The position numbers were made by a program, and so were the translations under genes. DNA of 64,000 nucleotides. Origin: a virus. The stretch spans positions 1-64,000 of the IMG/VR virus record IMGVR_UViG_3300027983_000011. The stretch is one strand, 5' to 3'. Below the pieces are notes generated by a model, which worked only from the letters and a program-made list of their open reading frames with translations, had not been told where the DNA came from and ran no database searches. This document shows, in pieces, positions 31,435 to 40,456 of this stretch. Position 1 is the stretch's first letter; the number at the start of each line of letters is the position of its first letter.

Positions 31435-32238
31435 TTACGAACTGAACAACTTGTCGAAGTCTTCTGCAACTTCTTTAGCCGTCGCCGTTACCTTCTTTCC
31501 AGAAGCAGCAACTGGGCTCTCCGTTGGCGTTTCTTCCGTAGATGCGACATCGGCAGATGGTGTACCAACCTCGTCATCACTCTCGGGAGCGTTGAAGTAG
31601 CTGTCCATAATTGCTGCCAATTCTTCGTATGTTAGTTCCGGGAATAGTTCAAGAATGTCCTTCTGGTCTCTGAACTTTTCCAATACAACCTTGTTGGTCA
31701 TATCAAACGCTGGAGTCTGATTTGGCTTGACGCGGATATTTGTCTCCGGAAAGCTCTTACCAGTTTCTTCAGCCGATTTGAATTCAACAAGAATATCACG
31801 GCCCGTCTTCGGGTCCGTAATATCACCGTAGTCAGGATCGGCGATGATACCAAGGATTTCTTGATAAACCGTCTTTCCCATACCCCAGAACTTAACTCCC
31901 TGATCCTCTTCTCCACGAACGAGAATTGGAACATAAGTACGCATCTTTGGTTCAAGCTTGCGTCCTTCTTTCCAACTTTCCTTATCTCCGGTGCTCTTCA
32001 ACTTATTGGCGAACTCAACGATTGGGTCAGGCCGATTGAACGAAGCAGGACTTAGATAAGTCTTGTTATTGATACCGTAGTGAAAGAGAAGCTCGATGAA
32101 TGGGTTCTCTGGGTTGAACTTATAAGGGACAATGCGAATTACGCTTTTTCCCTGTGGTTTCCACAAATGTGCTGACTTTCCGTTTGTGGTCTTGAGTGCC
32201 TCAAGGCGACTCTTAATCTTACTCATGTCTAATGCCAT
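31435..32238 (-). CDS. 32: ssDNA-binding protein (gp32-like)
   Basis: A 267-residue homologue of T4 gp32 (301). It has the basic N-terminus for cooperative binding, the core start WKPQGKSVIRIVPYKFNPEN, and aromatic/basic stretches typical of the OB fold. A flexible acidic C-terminus ends EVAEDFDKLFSS, which binds partner proteins. The Cys-rich zinc site of T4 gp32 is not visible. It has its own promoter (TTGACA-N17-CATATT) about 60 bases upstream. Confidence 0.93.
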   Translation of the reverse strand: MALDMSKIKSRLEALKTTNGKSAHLWKPQGKSVIRIVPYKFNPENPFIELLFHYGINNKTYLSPASFNRPDPIVEFANKLKSTGDKESWKEGRKLEPKMRTYVPILVRGEEDQGVKFWGMGKTVYQEILGIIADPDYGDITDPKTGRDILVEFKSAEETGKSFPETNIRVKPNQTPAFDMTNKVVLEKFRDQKDILELFPELTYEELAAIMDSYFNAPESDDEVGTPSADVASTEETPTESPVAASGKKVTATAKEVAEDFDKLFSS

Positions 32239-32299
32239 AATTTTCCTTAGTTATTTTTTATTTGTTAATACGAATTGAATTTTCAATTAGTAAGTGTGT

Positions 32300-32328
32300 A
32301 ATATGATTGATTAATGCACGTTTGTCAA
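32300..32328 (-). promoter_or_regulatory. Predicted promoter of gene 32
   Basis: TTGACA (32328-32323), 17-base spacer, CATATT (32305-32300), in the 175-base gap before gp32. A hairpin overlapping the stop of the upstream ORF (CCGG...CCGG at about 32400-32424) may terminate the preceding transcript. Confidence 0.5.
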
Positions 32329-32413
32329 TTTGAAATAAGCCTTTGTCATTTTTTAATCGTTAATTGTGAGCATTAATCGCTCGCAATAAATATCAATCCG
32401 CCGGCAAAATATC

Positions 32414-32797
32414 TTATTTTACCGGATAAAGCGTCAACAATTTTGTTGGAACTATTTTCAGACCAGAGTCACAGTTTATGATAATACTGTTTTTATATTT
32501 TGACCAATCCACTTCTCTGTTTGGGTTATTATCCCTGTCCGCCAATACGTTCAAAGCGTTGATTGAATAAATTACATTGAAGTCTTTTTTTCGGTGCACA
32601 GAAATTGTTTTGTAATGTCGGAGATTTGTTGTTTTTTCCACATTGTAAGTTAGAAAAACTTCTCGGGTGTCCTCTAAATTCTGCAAAACAAAAATTGACC
32701 GCCCTATTATATTATATGAACCTATAATTGAGGATATATCTTTTTTATACCCTTCCATTGTAGAAAAGGTGCACAGCAGCTGGGAATAAAATTCCAT
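32414..32797 (-). CDS. Hypothetical protein
   Basis: A 127-residue protein whose ATG shares its A with the stop of the upstream tagged gene (TAATG). An inner ATG (MEGYKKDISSIIGSYN) 13 codons later is possible. The protein looks like a small mixed fold (IIGRSIFVLQNLEDTREVFL). Not recognised. Confidence 0.55.
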   Translation of the reverse strand: MEFYSQLLCTFSTMEGYKKDISSIIGSYNIIGRSIFVLQNLEDTREVFLTYNVEKTTNLRHYKTISVHRKKDFNVIYSINALNVLADRDNNPNREVDWSKYKNSIIINCDSGLKIVPTKLLTLYPVK

Positions 32798-33699
32798 TAC
32801 GTTTGAGGTAGAGCTCTCTTTATGAAAACAGATAGAGCTTCTCTATCTGGGTGATTCACCGGAACAACCTGTTCGTCATATCCTACAACGGCAACTTTTT
32901 CACCTTCGCCGCCGTGCCATTCACCATATGGAGTCTCTTTCCAATTTTTTGAAAGAGCAAATTTCTTTGTCAGCTCTGGAATTGAAGGTCCGCTTGGAGC
33001 TGCTGGAGCCGGTGCCGGAGCTGCTGGAGGCTTCGGAGTCGAATCGGTTGCTGCAACTGTCCCACCAGCTGAGCTTTCGGGTGACGCTGGAGCAGCCGGC
33101 TCTGTTTCTGGACTTCCCGCGCTCGGTAATTCAGAATCACCAGAAGGTTGTGGTTTTGGAGTTGTATTGGTTGGTTCATCTTTAGCTGGGACAGCCGGAG
33201 ATTGAGGGTCCACCTTTACACCACCAGCAGCCGGAGCAGTTTGTTGAGCTGGTGCAACAGCTTTGGCTGGCACCGGTGTATCTGGTGCTGTTGGTTGTTC
33301 TCCTTGCACTGGTTCACTTGTGCTCACATCTTGCTGAGATTGGTGAGCCGTCTTACCCTTCTTTTTATAATACGTGTTCATCCCGCCTCGGCCGTGAGTA
33401 GGATCATTTTGGAAATGCGTACCCTTTTGAATAGCGGCATTACGATAATCGGCTGATGGAAATGTTACTAACCAACCTTCTTTATTGTAAGCCTGTCTAT
33501 CTGGATGTTTTCCCTCACGTAGTATTAAATTGTTTACAAGCTCTGTAACCATACCCGCGTCAAACCCAGCATCAAATAGACGCTCAGCTAAAACCTCAAC
33601 GTGTTCGGGGTTACTCATTTCTAAGATACCACTCTCAATCCTTTCATCGAGAGTGACTTCCATTAAAATCTCTTGAATAAAGTCATTTGTCTTTTTCAT
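32797..33699 (-). CDS. CTS-tagged protein with Pro/Ala-rich linker
   Basis: A 300-residue protein. The N-terminus MKKTNDFIQEILMEVTL carries two [LI]-x-E sites (IQE, LME) and resembles the tag of other proteins here. Residues 65-110 form a small unit (GWLVTFPSADYRNAAIQKGT; HGRGGMNTYY). A long Pro/Ala/Thr/Ser linker follows (about 120-245). The C-terminal 60 residues are another small unit (KNWKETPYGEWHGGEGE, VVPVNHPDREAL). Probably a virion or internal head protein. Function unknown. Confidence 0.55.
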   Translation of the reverse strand: MKKTNDFIQEILMEVTLDERIESGILEMSNPEHVEVLAERLFDAGFDAGMVTELVNNLILREGKHPDRQAYNKEGWLVTFPSADYRNAAIQKGTHFQNDPTHGRGGMNTYYKKKGKTAHQSQQDVSTSEPVQGEQPTAPDTPVPAKAVAPAQQTAPAAGGVKVDPQSPAVPAKDEPTNTTPKPQPSGDSELPSAGSPETEPAAPASPESSAGGTVAATDSTPKPPAAPAPAPAAPSGPSIPELTKKFALSKNWKETPYGEWHGGEGEKVAVVGYDEQVVPVNHPDREALSVFIKRALPQT

Positions 33700-33712
33700 A
33701 TTGTGTCGCCCT

Positions 33713-33720
33713 TATAAATA
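33713..33720 (-). promoter_or_regulatory. TATTTATA motif
   Basis: Coding-strand TATTTATA 13 bases upstream of the ATG at 33699. Confidence 0.45.
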
Positions 33721-33725
33721 TACAT

Positions 33726-35096
33726 TCAAAGTTCTATCTGACTCATCTCAGCGTAATTTTTTCCAACATATACTTTTACCGGAAATTTGTTATCAACCAT
33801 GATGTCACGCAGCTGACGTATCGTTTCCTGACCATCCTGACGATGTGCGTCGAATAAGAGGCTATCATACGTGTAGAGTGTAGGTTGAGTCAGGCGACCC
33901 TTTAAATGGTCAAGAATCCTTCCCAACGTCAAAACACCTATTTCTGTCTCATAGGCTTGTAGTATATAGTTGAAAAGCTTGTTCGGCGACGGGTTTTCGA
34001 TGTGACATTCCTTTATTTTACGAAAATAGACTGGCGTCTCTACAAATCCATTAGCTTCAAAATACTGCCATCTGTGGTCGATGTATTCTTGGATTTTCTT
34101 AAAATATGGTATATGTGCCCACCGTTGTTGAATTCCACCATAAAATTGTTGAAATGTGTAACCTTTTGTTTCACCAATCTCTTTCATACTAACATTCTTT
34201 TTCTTAAAGAAGTGTTTGGCAAGATATTCGTATGGATTGACGTCAAAACCCATCTGATAGTTAATCAATCTAGTAATCAACCGTGGGTGGAATGCGCTGT
34301 AGTCTATCATAACAAGCATTCCATCCGGCCCGTGGCGGGAAACAAAAAGATTACGAGAACCATCGGTTTTGTTCAGTGCGGCATAGTTTACTCCACCGAA
34401 ACGGTTACTTGGTCGACCTGTAGATGTAAACAAGTTATACTGGCTGTAAATTAGATTATTTTTAACGTTCTTCTCCTGCTCTTCTCCGAATTGAAGAATT
34501 AACTTTTCTTTATCGACCGCTATTCCTATCCTTTCGAGTTCAGCAAACCGTGTGATGGCAATATTATTTACAAATTCAAAACTTTTATCGAATGAGGTTT
34601 CTTTCGGTGGAAACACGAATTTTAAATATTTCTGCATGAATAAGTCACAGTGTTTCATAATAGGAATCGATTTATTTAAATTTGAAAATCGTCGGAACGT
34701 ACCTGATATAAAAACTGATGCACTATTTGAAACGTCCTCAAATTCTTCAAAGCATCCTGTGTCCAAATATTTTACAACATTTAAATCAACAAATCCACAG
34801 TCTTCGCCAAATACATGAACCAGAGTTTTTTTATCAAACGTGCACTTTCTTCCCATACACATTTTTAAATTTTCCCGAACTTTATCCAACGAGCCATCTA
34901 AAGAAAGTCCTTCATTGTGTGATATTGGGATAACCCATAAATCTCCCTGTGCTGGGAATATTGTAATAATAAGAGACGGTAGATTATTTAAAGCGTGTTT
35001 CTCTACATCGCACATAACTACGTCCACAATACAACTGTCTACTCGTAGTTTGGATAAAAATAAGTCAAGCTCGTGAGCCGTTTCAACAATGACCAT
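33726..35096 (-). CDS. Family A DNA polymerase-like protein
   Basis: A 456-residue protein. The second half shows family A polymerase features: YNLFTSTGRPSNRFGGVNYA, motif A MIDYSAFHPRLI, a motif B-like KGYTFQQFYG and a motif C-like TYDSLLFD. The two metal-binding Asp are in place, but motif C lacks the usual HDE. The N-terminal 180 residues may be a decayed 3'-5' exonuclease. The phage already has a family B replicase, so this is a second polymerase, perhaps for repair or primer synthesis, or a non-catalytic relative. It has its own promoter. Confidence 0.75.
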   Translation of the reverse strand: MVIVETAHELDLFLSKLRVDSCIVDVVMCDVEKHALNNLPSLIITIFPAQGDLWVIPISHNEGLSLDGSLDKVRENLKMCMGRKCTFDKKTLVHVFGEDCGFVDLNVVKYLDTGCFEEFEDVSNSASVFISGTFRRFSNLNKSIPIMKHCDLFMQKYLKFVFPPKETSFDKSFEFVNNIAITRFAELERIGIAVDKEKLILQFGEEQEKNVKNNLIYSQYNLFTSTGRPSNRFGGVNYAALNKTDGSRNLFVSRHGPDGMLVMIDYSAFHPRLITRLINYQMGFDVNPYEYLAKHFFKKKNVSMKEIGETKGYTFQQFYGGIQQRWAHIPYFKKIQEYIDHRWQYFEANGFVETPVYFRKIKECHIENPSPNKLFNYILQAYETEIGVLTLGRILDHLKGRLTQPTLYTYDSLLFDAHRQDGQETIRQLRDIMVDNKFPVKVYVGKNYAEMSQIEL

Positions 35097-35102
35097 TGAA
35101 CA

Positions 35103-35130
35103 AACATATCAGCATTCAACGGACTGTCAA
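35103..35130 (-). promoter_or_regulatory. Predicted promoter of the family A polymerase gene
   Basis: TTGACA (35130-35125), 16-base spacer, TATGTT (35108-35103), seven bases before the ATG. Confidence 0.55.
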
Positions 35131-35132
35131 CT

Positions 35133-35525
35133 TTAATACCCACGCCAAAATTCTAATGGATTTTTTAAGAACGGTGTTAAAGAAACTTTTGAATTAATTT
35201 TTACTTTTTCTATCTGCTGAAGATTTTGGTTTTGAACACCGTAGTCCTCTATAATATTCCCAACCTTAGTGAAATCTTTTTTGCCAGTTATTCTCCACAA
35301 TATTTGATAAACAGTGTAAACTCGGTCGTCGATATTTTCTATAGTATTAGAATTTATCTCGCATCCAGATTTATCACTGTTTCTAATTGCTATGTATCTT
35401 TCAATATAGCCTCTGGAAAAATCACCTGATGCGGGAATTGGTTTATATGGCACGGGTGTGTTGTAACTTTTTAAAAAAATGTTTGATCGCCCATACTCAA
35501 AAACTAGATTGTTGTTCGTAATCAT
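35133..35525 (-). CDS. Hypothetical protein of the baseplate cluster
   Basis: I start at the ATG overlapping the upstream stop (ATGA at 35522-35525), giving MITNNNLVFEYGRSNIFLKS and 130 residues. A longer ORF would run 48 bases into the structural gene. The protein is small and beta-rich with SRGYIERYIAIRNSD. Its coupling to a large virion gene suggests a baseplate or tail role. Not recognised. Confidence 0.55.
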   Translation of the reverse strand: MITNNNLVFEYGRSNIFLKSYNTPVPYKPIPASGDFSRGYIERYIAIRNSDKSGCEINSNTIENIDDRVYTVYQILWRITGKKDFTKVGNIIEDYGVQNQNLQQIEKVKINSKVSLTPFLKNPLEFWRGY

Positions 35526-37846
35526 TGTGTTATTACTATTGGTCTGACACGAGCCATTATACTTGTGGTCCACCGGTTTCCTTCAACGACACTCTTCACA
35601 CCTTCGATTTGCCAAACGGCCCGCTTCGAAGTATAGGCATCGTGGGTTTTGTCCACAGCAAACATGTCGAGATATCTGATTCCGCCAATACCCAAGGTTG
35701 TAAGATTCATTTCAGTCCCTGGCATCATCGGAGAAGCCAACTCTAAAGTCTTTTTTCCAAATTTTATTAACTGTTTAATCATACTAGGATCGTGCTCAGT
35801 TAGAATGTGAGATTTTCCATTTTCTGACGATATAATTGCGTCTTTATTATTATACCGTGACATTACTTTTTTAAATTTGTCTTCCACCGATTCAATCTTA
35901 ACGTTGGAAAACGCTAGTCCAAATAATCTGTCATCTGATGTAAACATAGTAACCTGTGGACCATTGCTTGTTATAATCTGCCCGTTAGCATAAGTGGGCT
36001 TGGTGCTTGGTGAGGAGGAATGATATTGATATTTACTTTGACCCAAGATGGCTTGGTTGGCCATTTCTTGACTCATCTTTACGTCCATGCTCATTTCTGT
36101 AAAGTGAGCGCTACCAATCGAACCAAGTATAAATGTCGGAACCTTTGGTATTCCACCAGAATAGCTATTATCGATTACTGAATACTTTGTATTTCCAATA
36201 GGCTCAGGTATAACCCTAAACTCCCAAATATTAGACCCAGCATCAGATATTCTCATGAGAACGCTTTCGATGAACTTTAACGTGGTATCATTAGCATTAG
36301 CCTCCTGTGTAATCATCTTTTCTGAAATGTAGATATCTTTTAAGTACCCATAGTAACCCGAGTGGTGCTTCGTGTCGCCAGAAACATTTAAATCTTTAGA
36401 CCGTGGAAATTCGTGACCAATGGGTCTGTCATAATTAATGACGGCATTCAAATCATCATAATCAAATTCCACATTCAACTCTTTGAATTTGTCCTTGAAC
36501 TCTGCAAATTCTATATTTACAACGTTGGGTGTCAGTGTATCATAAGAAATTGCTGCTATATTTTCCTGACGACCCCTCGTCACAGATTTTCTGTCTAAGG
36601 AGGCGGCTTGAATTCCTTCCAAAGCCTTGGCGGAAAGATTTTCGGTGTTACCATATTTATCTTTCAATTTTTTTGCTAACGTGATGTTATCTAACACACT
36701 TTTAATAATGTCCATCGAAGGACGTAAATTTGGAGAATATTTGTTAGGTATCAAAACATCTACATCGGATGATTTTAGAAGTGGATGAGCGGTAATAATT
36801 GTATCATCAATGTCAAATCTCAATATTCCGTGGGCGGGCGCTCCGGTTCCAGATGTAGATTGGTTGAGAGATAACTGTTCGTTTACAAGTTGAGCAAATC
36901 TGCTCATAGGAACCCATATACTGTCCTCATCTTCTTCACCGTTCTTTTTTTTCTTAAAGTTTGTTCCATGATTAGCCCAATTTTTCAAATCGTTTTCGAC
37001 AAAACTGCGGAATGATTTCATCGAGCTGTTGACATTCCCTTCCTTTTTTACAGACGACATTCCTAATGATTGACCTTCAAGTAAAAATAAACTACTAGCG
37101 ACTATAGTGGTGCAGTCATATCCACCAGCTGAATTCATTTTGAAATTATAATCAAAGACTTTTCCAAGATGGCAATCGTAATTTCCTCGTGATTTTTCAA
37201 TTTGTTCATAAATTAGATTGGAGTTGGTGAACATGCCTATTATACCACTCCCCGAACTGGTTTCACTGGCGGCAGTTCCAACAGCAGTCAAATCGATTAA
37301 GGATGATGGGTTATAATTATTCCAACCCCACTCAACTATAATGCTGACGCCCGGACTTAAAAAATATGGAAACATGTAATTCAACTGATCCACGGAATTA
37401 CAACGCCACGTAATTGTAGCCTTTCTACACAGGCCTGGGTAACTAGAACCTGCCCCGTAGAATTCAGTCTCAATTCCAACTATACCCGGCGCTGGTCGAT
37501 GAGGAAATACAGCCGCCTCATTATTTTCAATCTCATGCGGCTCTCCATACGCCGTATAGCCCAAAGTCGTAAAGTTTGTTTTTCCCGTGATACTACTTTT
37601 GTCGAATCCATAGGTATCATTAAACCCATGAACATCACCCATAACAAATCCTTTTTTCTTTCTACCATTAGTTTCAACCATTCCATTTGAACAAACGCGC
37701 ATCCAAGCGGTTCTTGGTCCGGAGTATGTTTTAAAATCACCCGGATTAATTCCGTATTCAGACGCCCGGTGCTTCAATTCATCTTCAACGTATGATGCTA
37801 AAGGACGCAGCGCCCAAGGATTAATTTTTTTAAAATCTGTAGCCAT
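35522..37846 (-). CDS. Large virion structural protein (baseplate-associated)
   Basis: A 774-residue protein with no T4 name that I can assign. A conserved-looking segment is PGIVGIETEFYGAGSSYPGL, then ATITWRCNSVDQLNYMFPYF and SPGVSIIVEWGWNNYNP. This type is found in tail gene clusters of environmental T4-like phages. It lies between a gp53-like gene and a small ORF, all coupled or nearly so. Probably a baseplate or hub component. Confidence 0.65.
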   Translation of the reverse strand: MATDFKKINPWALRPLASYVEDELKHRASEYGINPGDFKTYSGPRTAWMRVCSNGMVETNGRKKKGFVMGDVHGFNDTYGFDKSSITGKTNFTTLGYTAYGEPHEIENNEAAVFPHRPAPGIVGIETEFYGAGSSYPGLCRKATITWRCNSVDQLNYMFPYFLSPGVSIIVEWGWNNYNPSSLIDLTAVGTAASETSSGSGIIGMFTNSNLIYEQIEKSRGNYDCHLGKVFDYNFKMNSAGGYDCTTIVASSLFLLEGQSLGMSSVKKEGNVNSSMKSFRSFVENDLKNWANHGTNFKKKKNGEEDEDSIWVPMSRFAQLVNEQLSLNQSTSGTGAPAHGILRFDIDDTIITAHPLLKSSDVDVLIPNKYSPNLRPSMDIIKSVLDNITLAKKLKDKYGNTENLSAKALEGIQAASLDRKSVTRGRQENIAAISYDTLTPNVVNIEFAEFKDKFKELNVEFDYDDLNAVINYDRPIGHEFPRSKDLNVSGDTKHHSGYYGYLKDIYISEKMITQEANANDTTLKFIESVLMRISDAGSNIWEFRVIPEPIGNTKYSVIDNSYSGGIPKVPTFILGSIGSAHFTEMSMDVKMSQEMANQAILGQSKYQYHSSSPSTKPTYANGQIITSNGPQVTMFTSDDRLFGLAFSNVKIESVEDKFKKVMSRYNNKDAIISSENGKSHILTEHDPSMIKQLIKFGKKTLELASPMMPGTEMNLTTLGIGGIRYLDMFAVDKTHDAYTSKRAVWQIEGVKSVVEGNRWTTSIMARVRPIVITQ

Positions 37847-37848
37847 TA

Positions 37849-38145
37849 TTAGACGCCATTCTCTGCATTGAATTTAGCCACTATTGACTGAATATTCCTT
37901 GGTATTCTCAGCTGTGTTCCAACTGGAGGACGTAGAGTAGCCTTCAATCTATTTGCTTGAGCAATAACCCACCAATAGGATTTATCAGAATAATACTTTT
38001 CTGCTAATGTGTCTAAATAATCCGCCTCAGTTGATATGATGTAGATATCAGTTCCAGAAAATGGAATTTTTGGATATAACGTAGAACGCATTACACGCTT
38101 TCCATCAAAGCGGTTAAATGTGGGGTTTGATTGATATCTGTTCAT
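37849..38145 (-). CDS. 53: Baseplate wedge protein gp53/LysM-like
   Basis: A 98-residue protein with IISTEADYLDTLAEKYY followed by WWVIAQANRL and PPVGTQLRIPRNI. This is the pattern of gp53-like proteins and LysM modules (Y-x-D-x-L-A-x-x-YY...YWW-x-IA-x-AN). T4 gp53 (196 residues) links inner and outer baseplate. The gene stops two bases before the next large structural gene starts. Confidence 0.75.
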   Translation of the reverse strand: MNRYQSNPTFNRFDGKRVMRSTLYPKIPFSGTDIYIISTEADYLDTLAEKYYSDKSYWWVIAQANRLKATLRPPVGTQLRIPRNIQSIVAKFNAENGV

Positions 38146-38190
38146 GGCGAGCCTATTGTATAATTATAATTTGATGTGCTTGTGGTATTA

Positions 38191-40425
38191 TCAAAAAGAT
38201 GTTTGATCCAACGTAGATGGTCCGCGAGGTGCCAAAACATCTTCTCCAAAATATTTACCACCAGGAGAGAAATCGCTGGTAGCTATTTTAGCATTTTCTA
38301 CAGCCTTAGCATTCTCACGTAATCTACGTTCGTTTCTATATTGGGTGTACTGTTTGGCTCCCGACTCGTTAAATCCTTTTAGTGTATCATCGAAATATCT
38401 CAAAGCGTCTGTTTGTGACCGTTCCTTTTCAATCAACGCCATAGAAACTGTAATATCGACTTTCATCGGCAATTGAGCAACGTTGCGCGTAGATGAAATT
38501 TTTCCATTATTATAGCTGTAGATAGTTGCTCTCAATGTTTCCCAAGGACTATCGTCCGGAACATTCACACCAAAATTTCGTATCACGGCTGGTTGGTCCA
38601 CAAACAAATCACCAATTCTAAATTTGAGCATTGGAGGATACATAAATTCACCCAATCCACCTTCGGCTTTACCCTCGGTATATTTAGCTGGCCGGGTAAG
38701 ACCGGATAGATAATTTATTCTGTTCCACATTGGTTCAAGGTCTGAAACACTAGAAGCGTACACCGAAAATGTGAAATAAATTTCTCGGCTGAAACCTTTG
38801 TACATGTATAGTTTATCAGCACGACCAATGTATTGAAAATCTTCCCACTCAACACTTGTATTTTCACTCATACCGGTCATGGTGGCTCTAAACGGAATAT
38901 AGACCTCATTCACAACGTCGTAGAAGTAAAAGAAAATTATGTCTCTAGATGTATTTTCGGTTCTATCTAACAGTTGTTTCGGAATATTCTTCGACTTAAT
39001 TGGTTTATATTGATTATAACCATCTGACTTCATCGACCCGGCCATATCTTTTCCATCGCCGCTGTCTAATACCTTCGTCTTATCTATAATAGAATTTTCG
39101 TAATTTGCTCCGATGGTATCCCGAATATCTTTATATGTCTTATAGGCACCCTTAAACAATTCAGATGAAATTGCATCATAATCTTTGTTGGCTTTTTGGA
39201 TGGTATTCCATTTTATTACAGCCGAATTAATTCTATTCACGGTGCTGTCACCCAAAGCCTCATCCACGGTCTTCTTTGTAACAGTTGAATTGATATTTGA
39301 CGGTTTACCAAGTGTCTTTCCATGAACATCGACCGACGGATCGAAATTTTGTGTCTTTAATGTATCAGTTAATTTCTCTATTGGAGAACTAAAATTACCA
39401 TTCGAAGACTGTGTTGGACCATAGTACCAGTTATCTTTCGTGTCTCTATCATCGGTTGACGGATAAAAACGGTGGACATGTTCTGTGGTGTATATTTGCC
39501 CATTGATGTTATAGCTAAGAAGTCCAGAACGATCTTCGTAAAATGCGTGGTAAGCCTTAACCTTGTCAGAATATTCTACGCGATATTTCCAGTCAGCCTC
39601 TTTACTTTTCGTCGATGGTATCAGACTTGTTACCTTAGAAATAATTGAATTACCAAGCGACTTTAAAAATGTTGAGAAGACGGATTGACCTTGGGCGTTT
39701 GTTCCATTCGAAACAAACTTAGCCATGAAATGATCCCGTCCGGCAACCGATGTTTGATATCGTGTCAATCCCTTTGCTGCCCACCCTGCTCCACTTTTAG
39801 ATTCAATTGAAAGAGCCTCAAGTCCGAGTTTAGCCGTGCCAGGAGGCGCAACCTTGTCCAGAATAGCTTTTGTCTTAATCCCAACACTGCTTAACAGTCC
39901 GTCACCAATTGTAGCAAAGAATCCTCCACCGGAAGATTCGATGTGGCGCATTGGGTATTTATCTTGAGCCCCGAATAACCGTGCCAATGAACTTATTCCA
40001 CCAGAAGTTACAATGCTGGCTGGATTCCAAATTCTAGTTTCGTTGAAAGCGTTCTGATTCTGGATTGAAAACTGAATGGCTGAGAATACCAATCCCGTTC
40101 CACTTGCCATAAACTTAGTCAACCGTTGGGTGTCTTGGATAGATGATCCGACTGGAAAAGTAGTATTATCGTATTTCTTTAGGTATTTTTTTACCCTTGA
40201 GTCGTTTAACCCAGTCCACACGTATGGCTGTTGATAGCCCAATGAGAATCCCCCGCCACTAGCATCGTAGGGAGAAAACTTGGAGTAAATGGCTACAGAC
40301 GAATCAGTAAATCGGTCAGCCAACGTAATTCCCGATTCAACCGATGGGCGGTTAATTGGAACAAGTGCGTTTGGTTGAGAGTTGGTTGTCGGAATCATGT
40401 ATATGTGAGGTGGTATCTCTATCAA
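38191..40425 (-). CDS. Large virion structural protein
   Basis: A 744-residue protein. The N-terminus is Gly/Ser-rich (SPYDASGGGFSLGYQQPYVW). The C-terminal third (FYFYDVVNEVYIPFRATMTG; YKGFSREIYFTFSVYASSVS; MWNRINYLSGLTRPAKY) has a tail-protein look. It lies directly after the tape measure gene, so a baseplate or tail-hub role is likely. An AATAAATA/TATTTATT variant of the late motif is upstream near 40425. Specific function unknown. Confidence 0.6.
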   Translation of the reverse strand: MIEIPPHIYMIPTTNSQPNALVPINRPSVESGITLADRFTDSSVAIYSKFSPYDASGGGFSLGYQQPYVWTGLNDSRVKKYLKKYDNTTFPVGSSIQDTQRLTKFMASGTGLVFSAIQFSIQNQNAFNETRIWNPASIVTSGGISSLARLFGAQDKYPMRHIESSGGGFFATIGDGLLSSVGIKTKAILDKVAPPGTAKLGLEALSIESKSGAGWAAKGLTRYQTSVAGRDHFMAKFVSNGTNAQGQSVFSTFLKSLGNSIISKVTSLIPSTKSKEADWKYRVEYSDKVKAYHAFYEDRSGLLSYNINGQIYTTEHVHRFYPSTDDRDTKDNWYYGPTQSSNGNFSSPIEKLTDTLKTQNFDPSVDVHGKTLGKPSNINSTVTKKTVDEALGDSTVNRINSAVIKWNTIQKANKDYDAISSELFKGAYKTYKDIRDTIGANYENSIIDKTKVLDSGDGKDMAGSMKSDGYNQYKPIKSKNIPKQLLDRTENTSRDIIFFYFYDVVNEVYIPFRATMTGMSENTSVEWEDFQYIGRADKLYMYKGFSREIYFTFSVYASSVSDLEPMWNRINYLSGLTRPAKYTEGKAEGGLGEFMYPPMLKFRIGDLFVDQPAVIRNFGVNVPDDSPWETLRATIYSYNNGKISSTRNVAQLPMKVDITVSMALIEKERSQTDALRYFDDTLKGFNESGAKQYTQYRNERRLRENAKAVENAKIATSDFSPGGKYFGEDVLAPRGPSTLDQTSF

Positions 40426-40456
40426 TAAATATAACCACTCACTTATTTTTTGTCCA

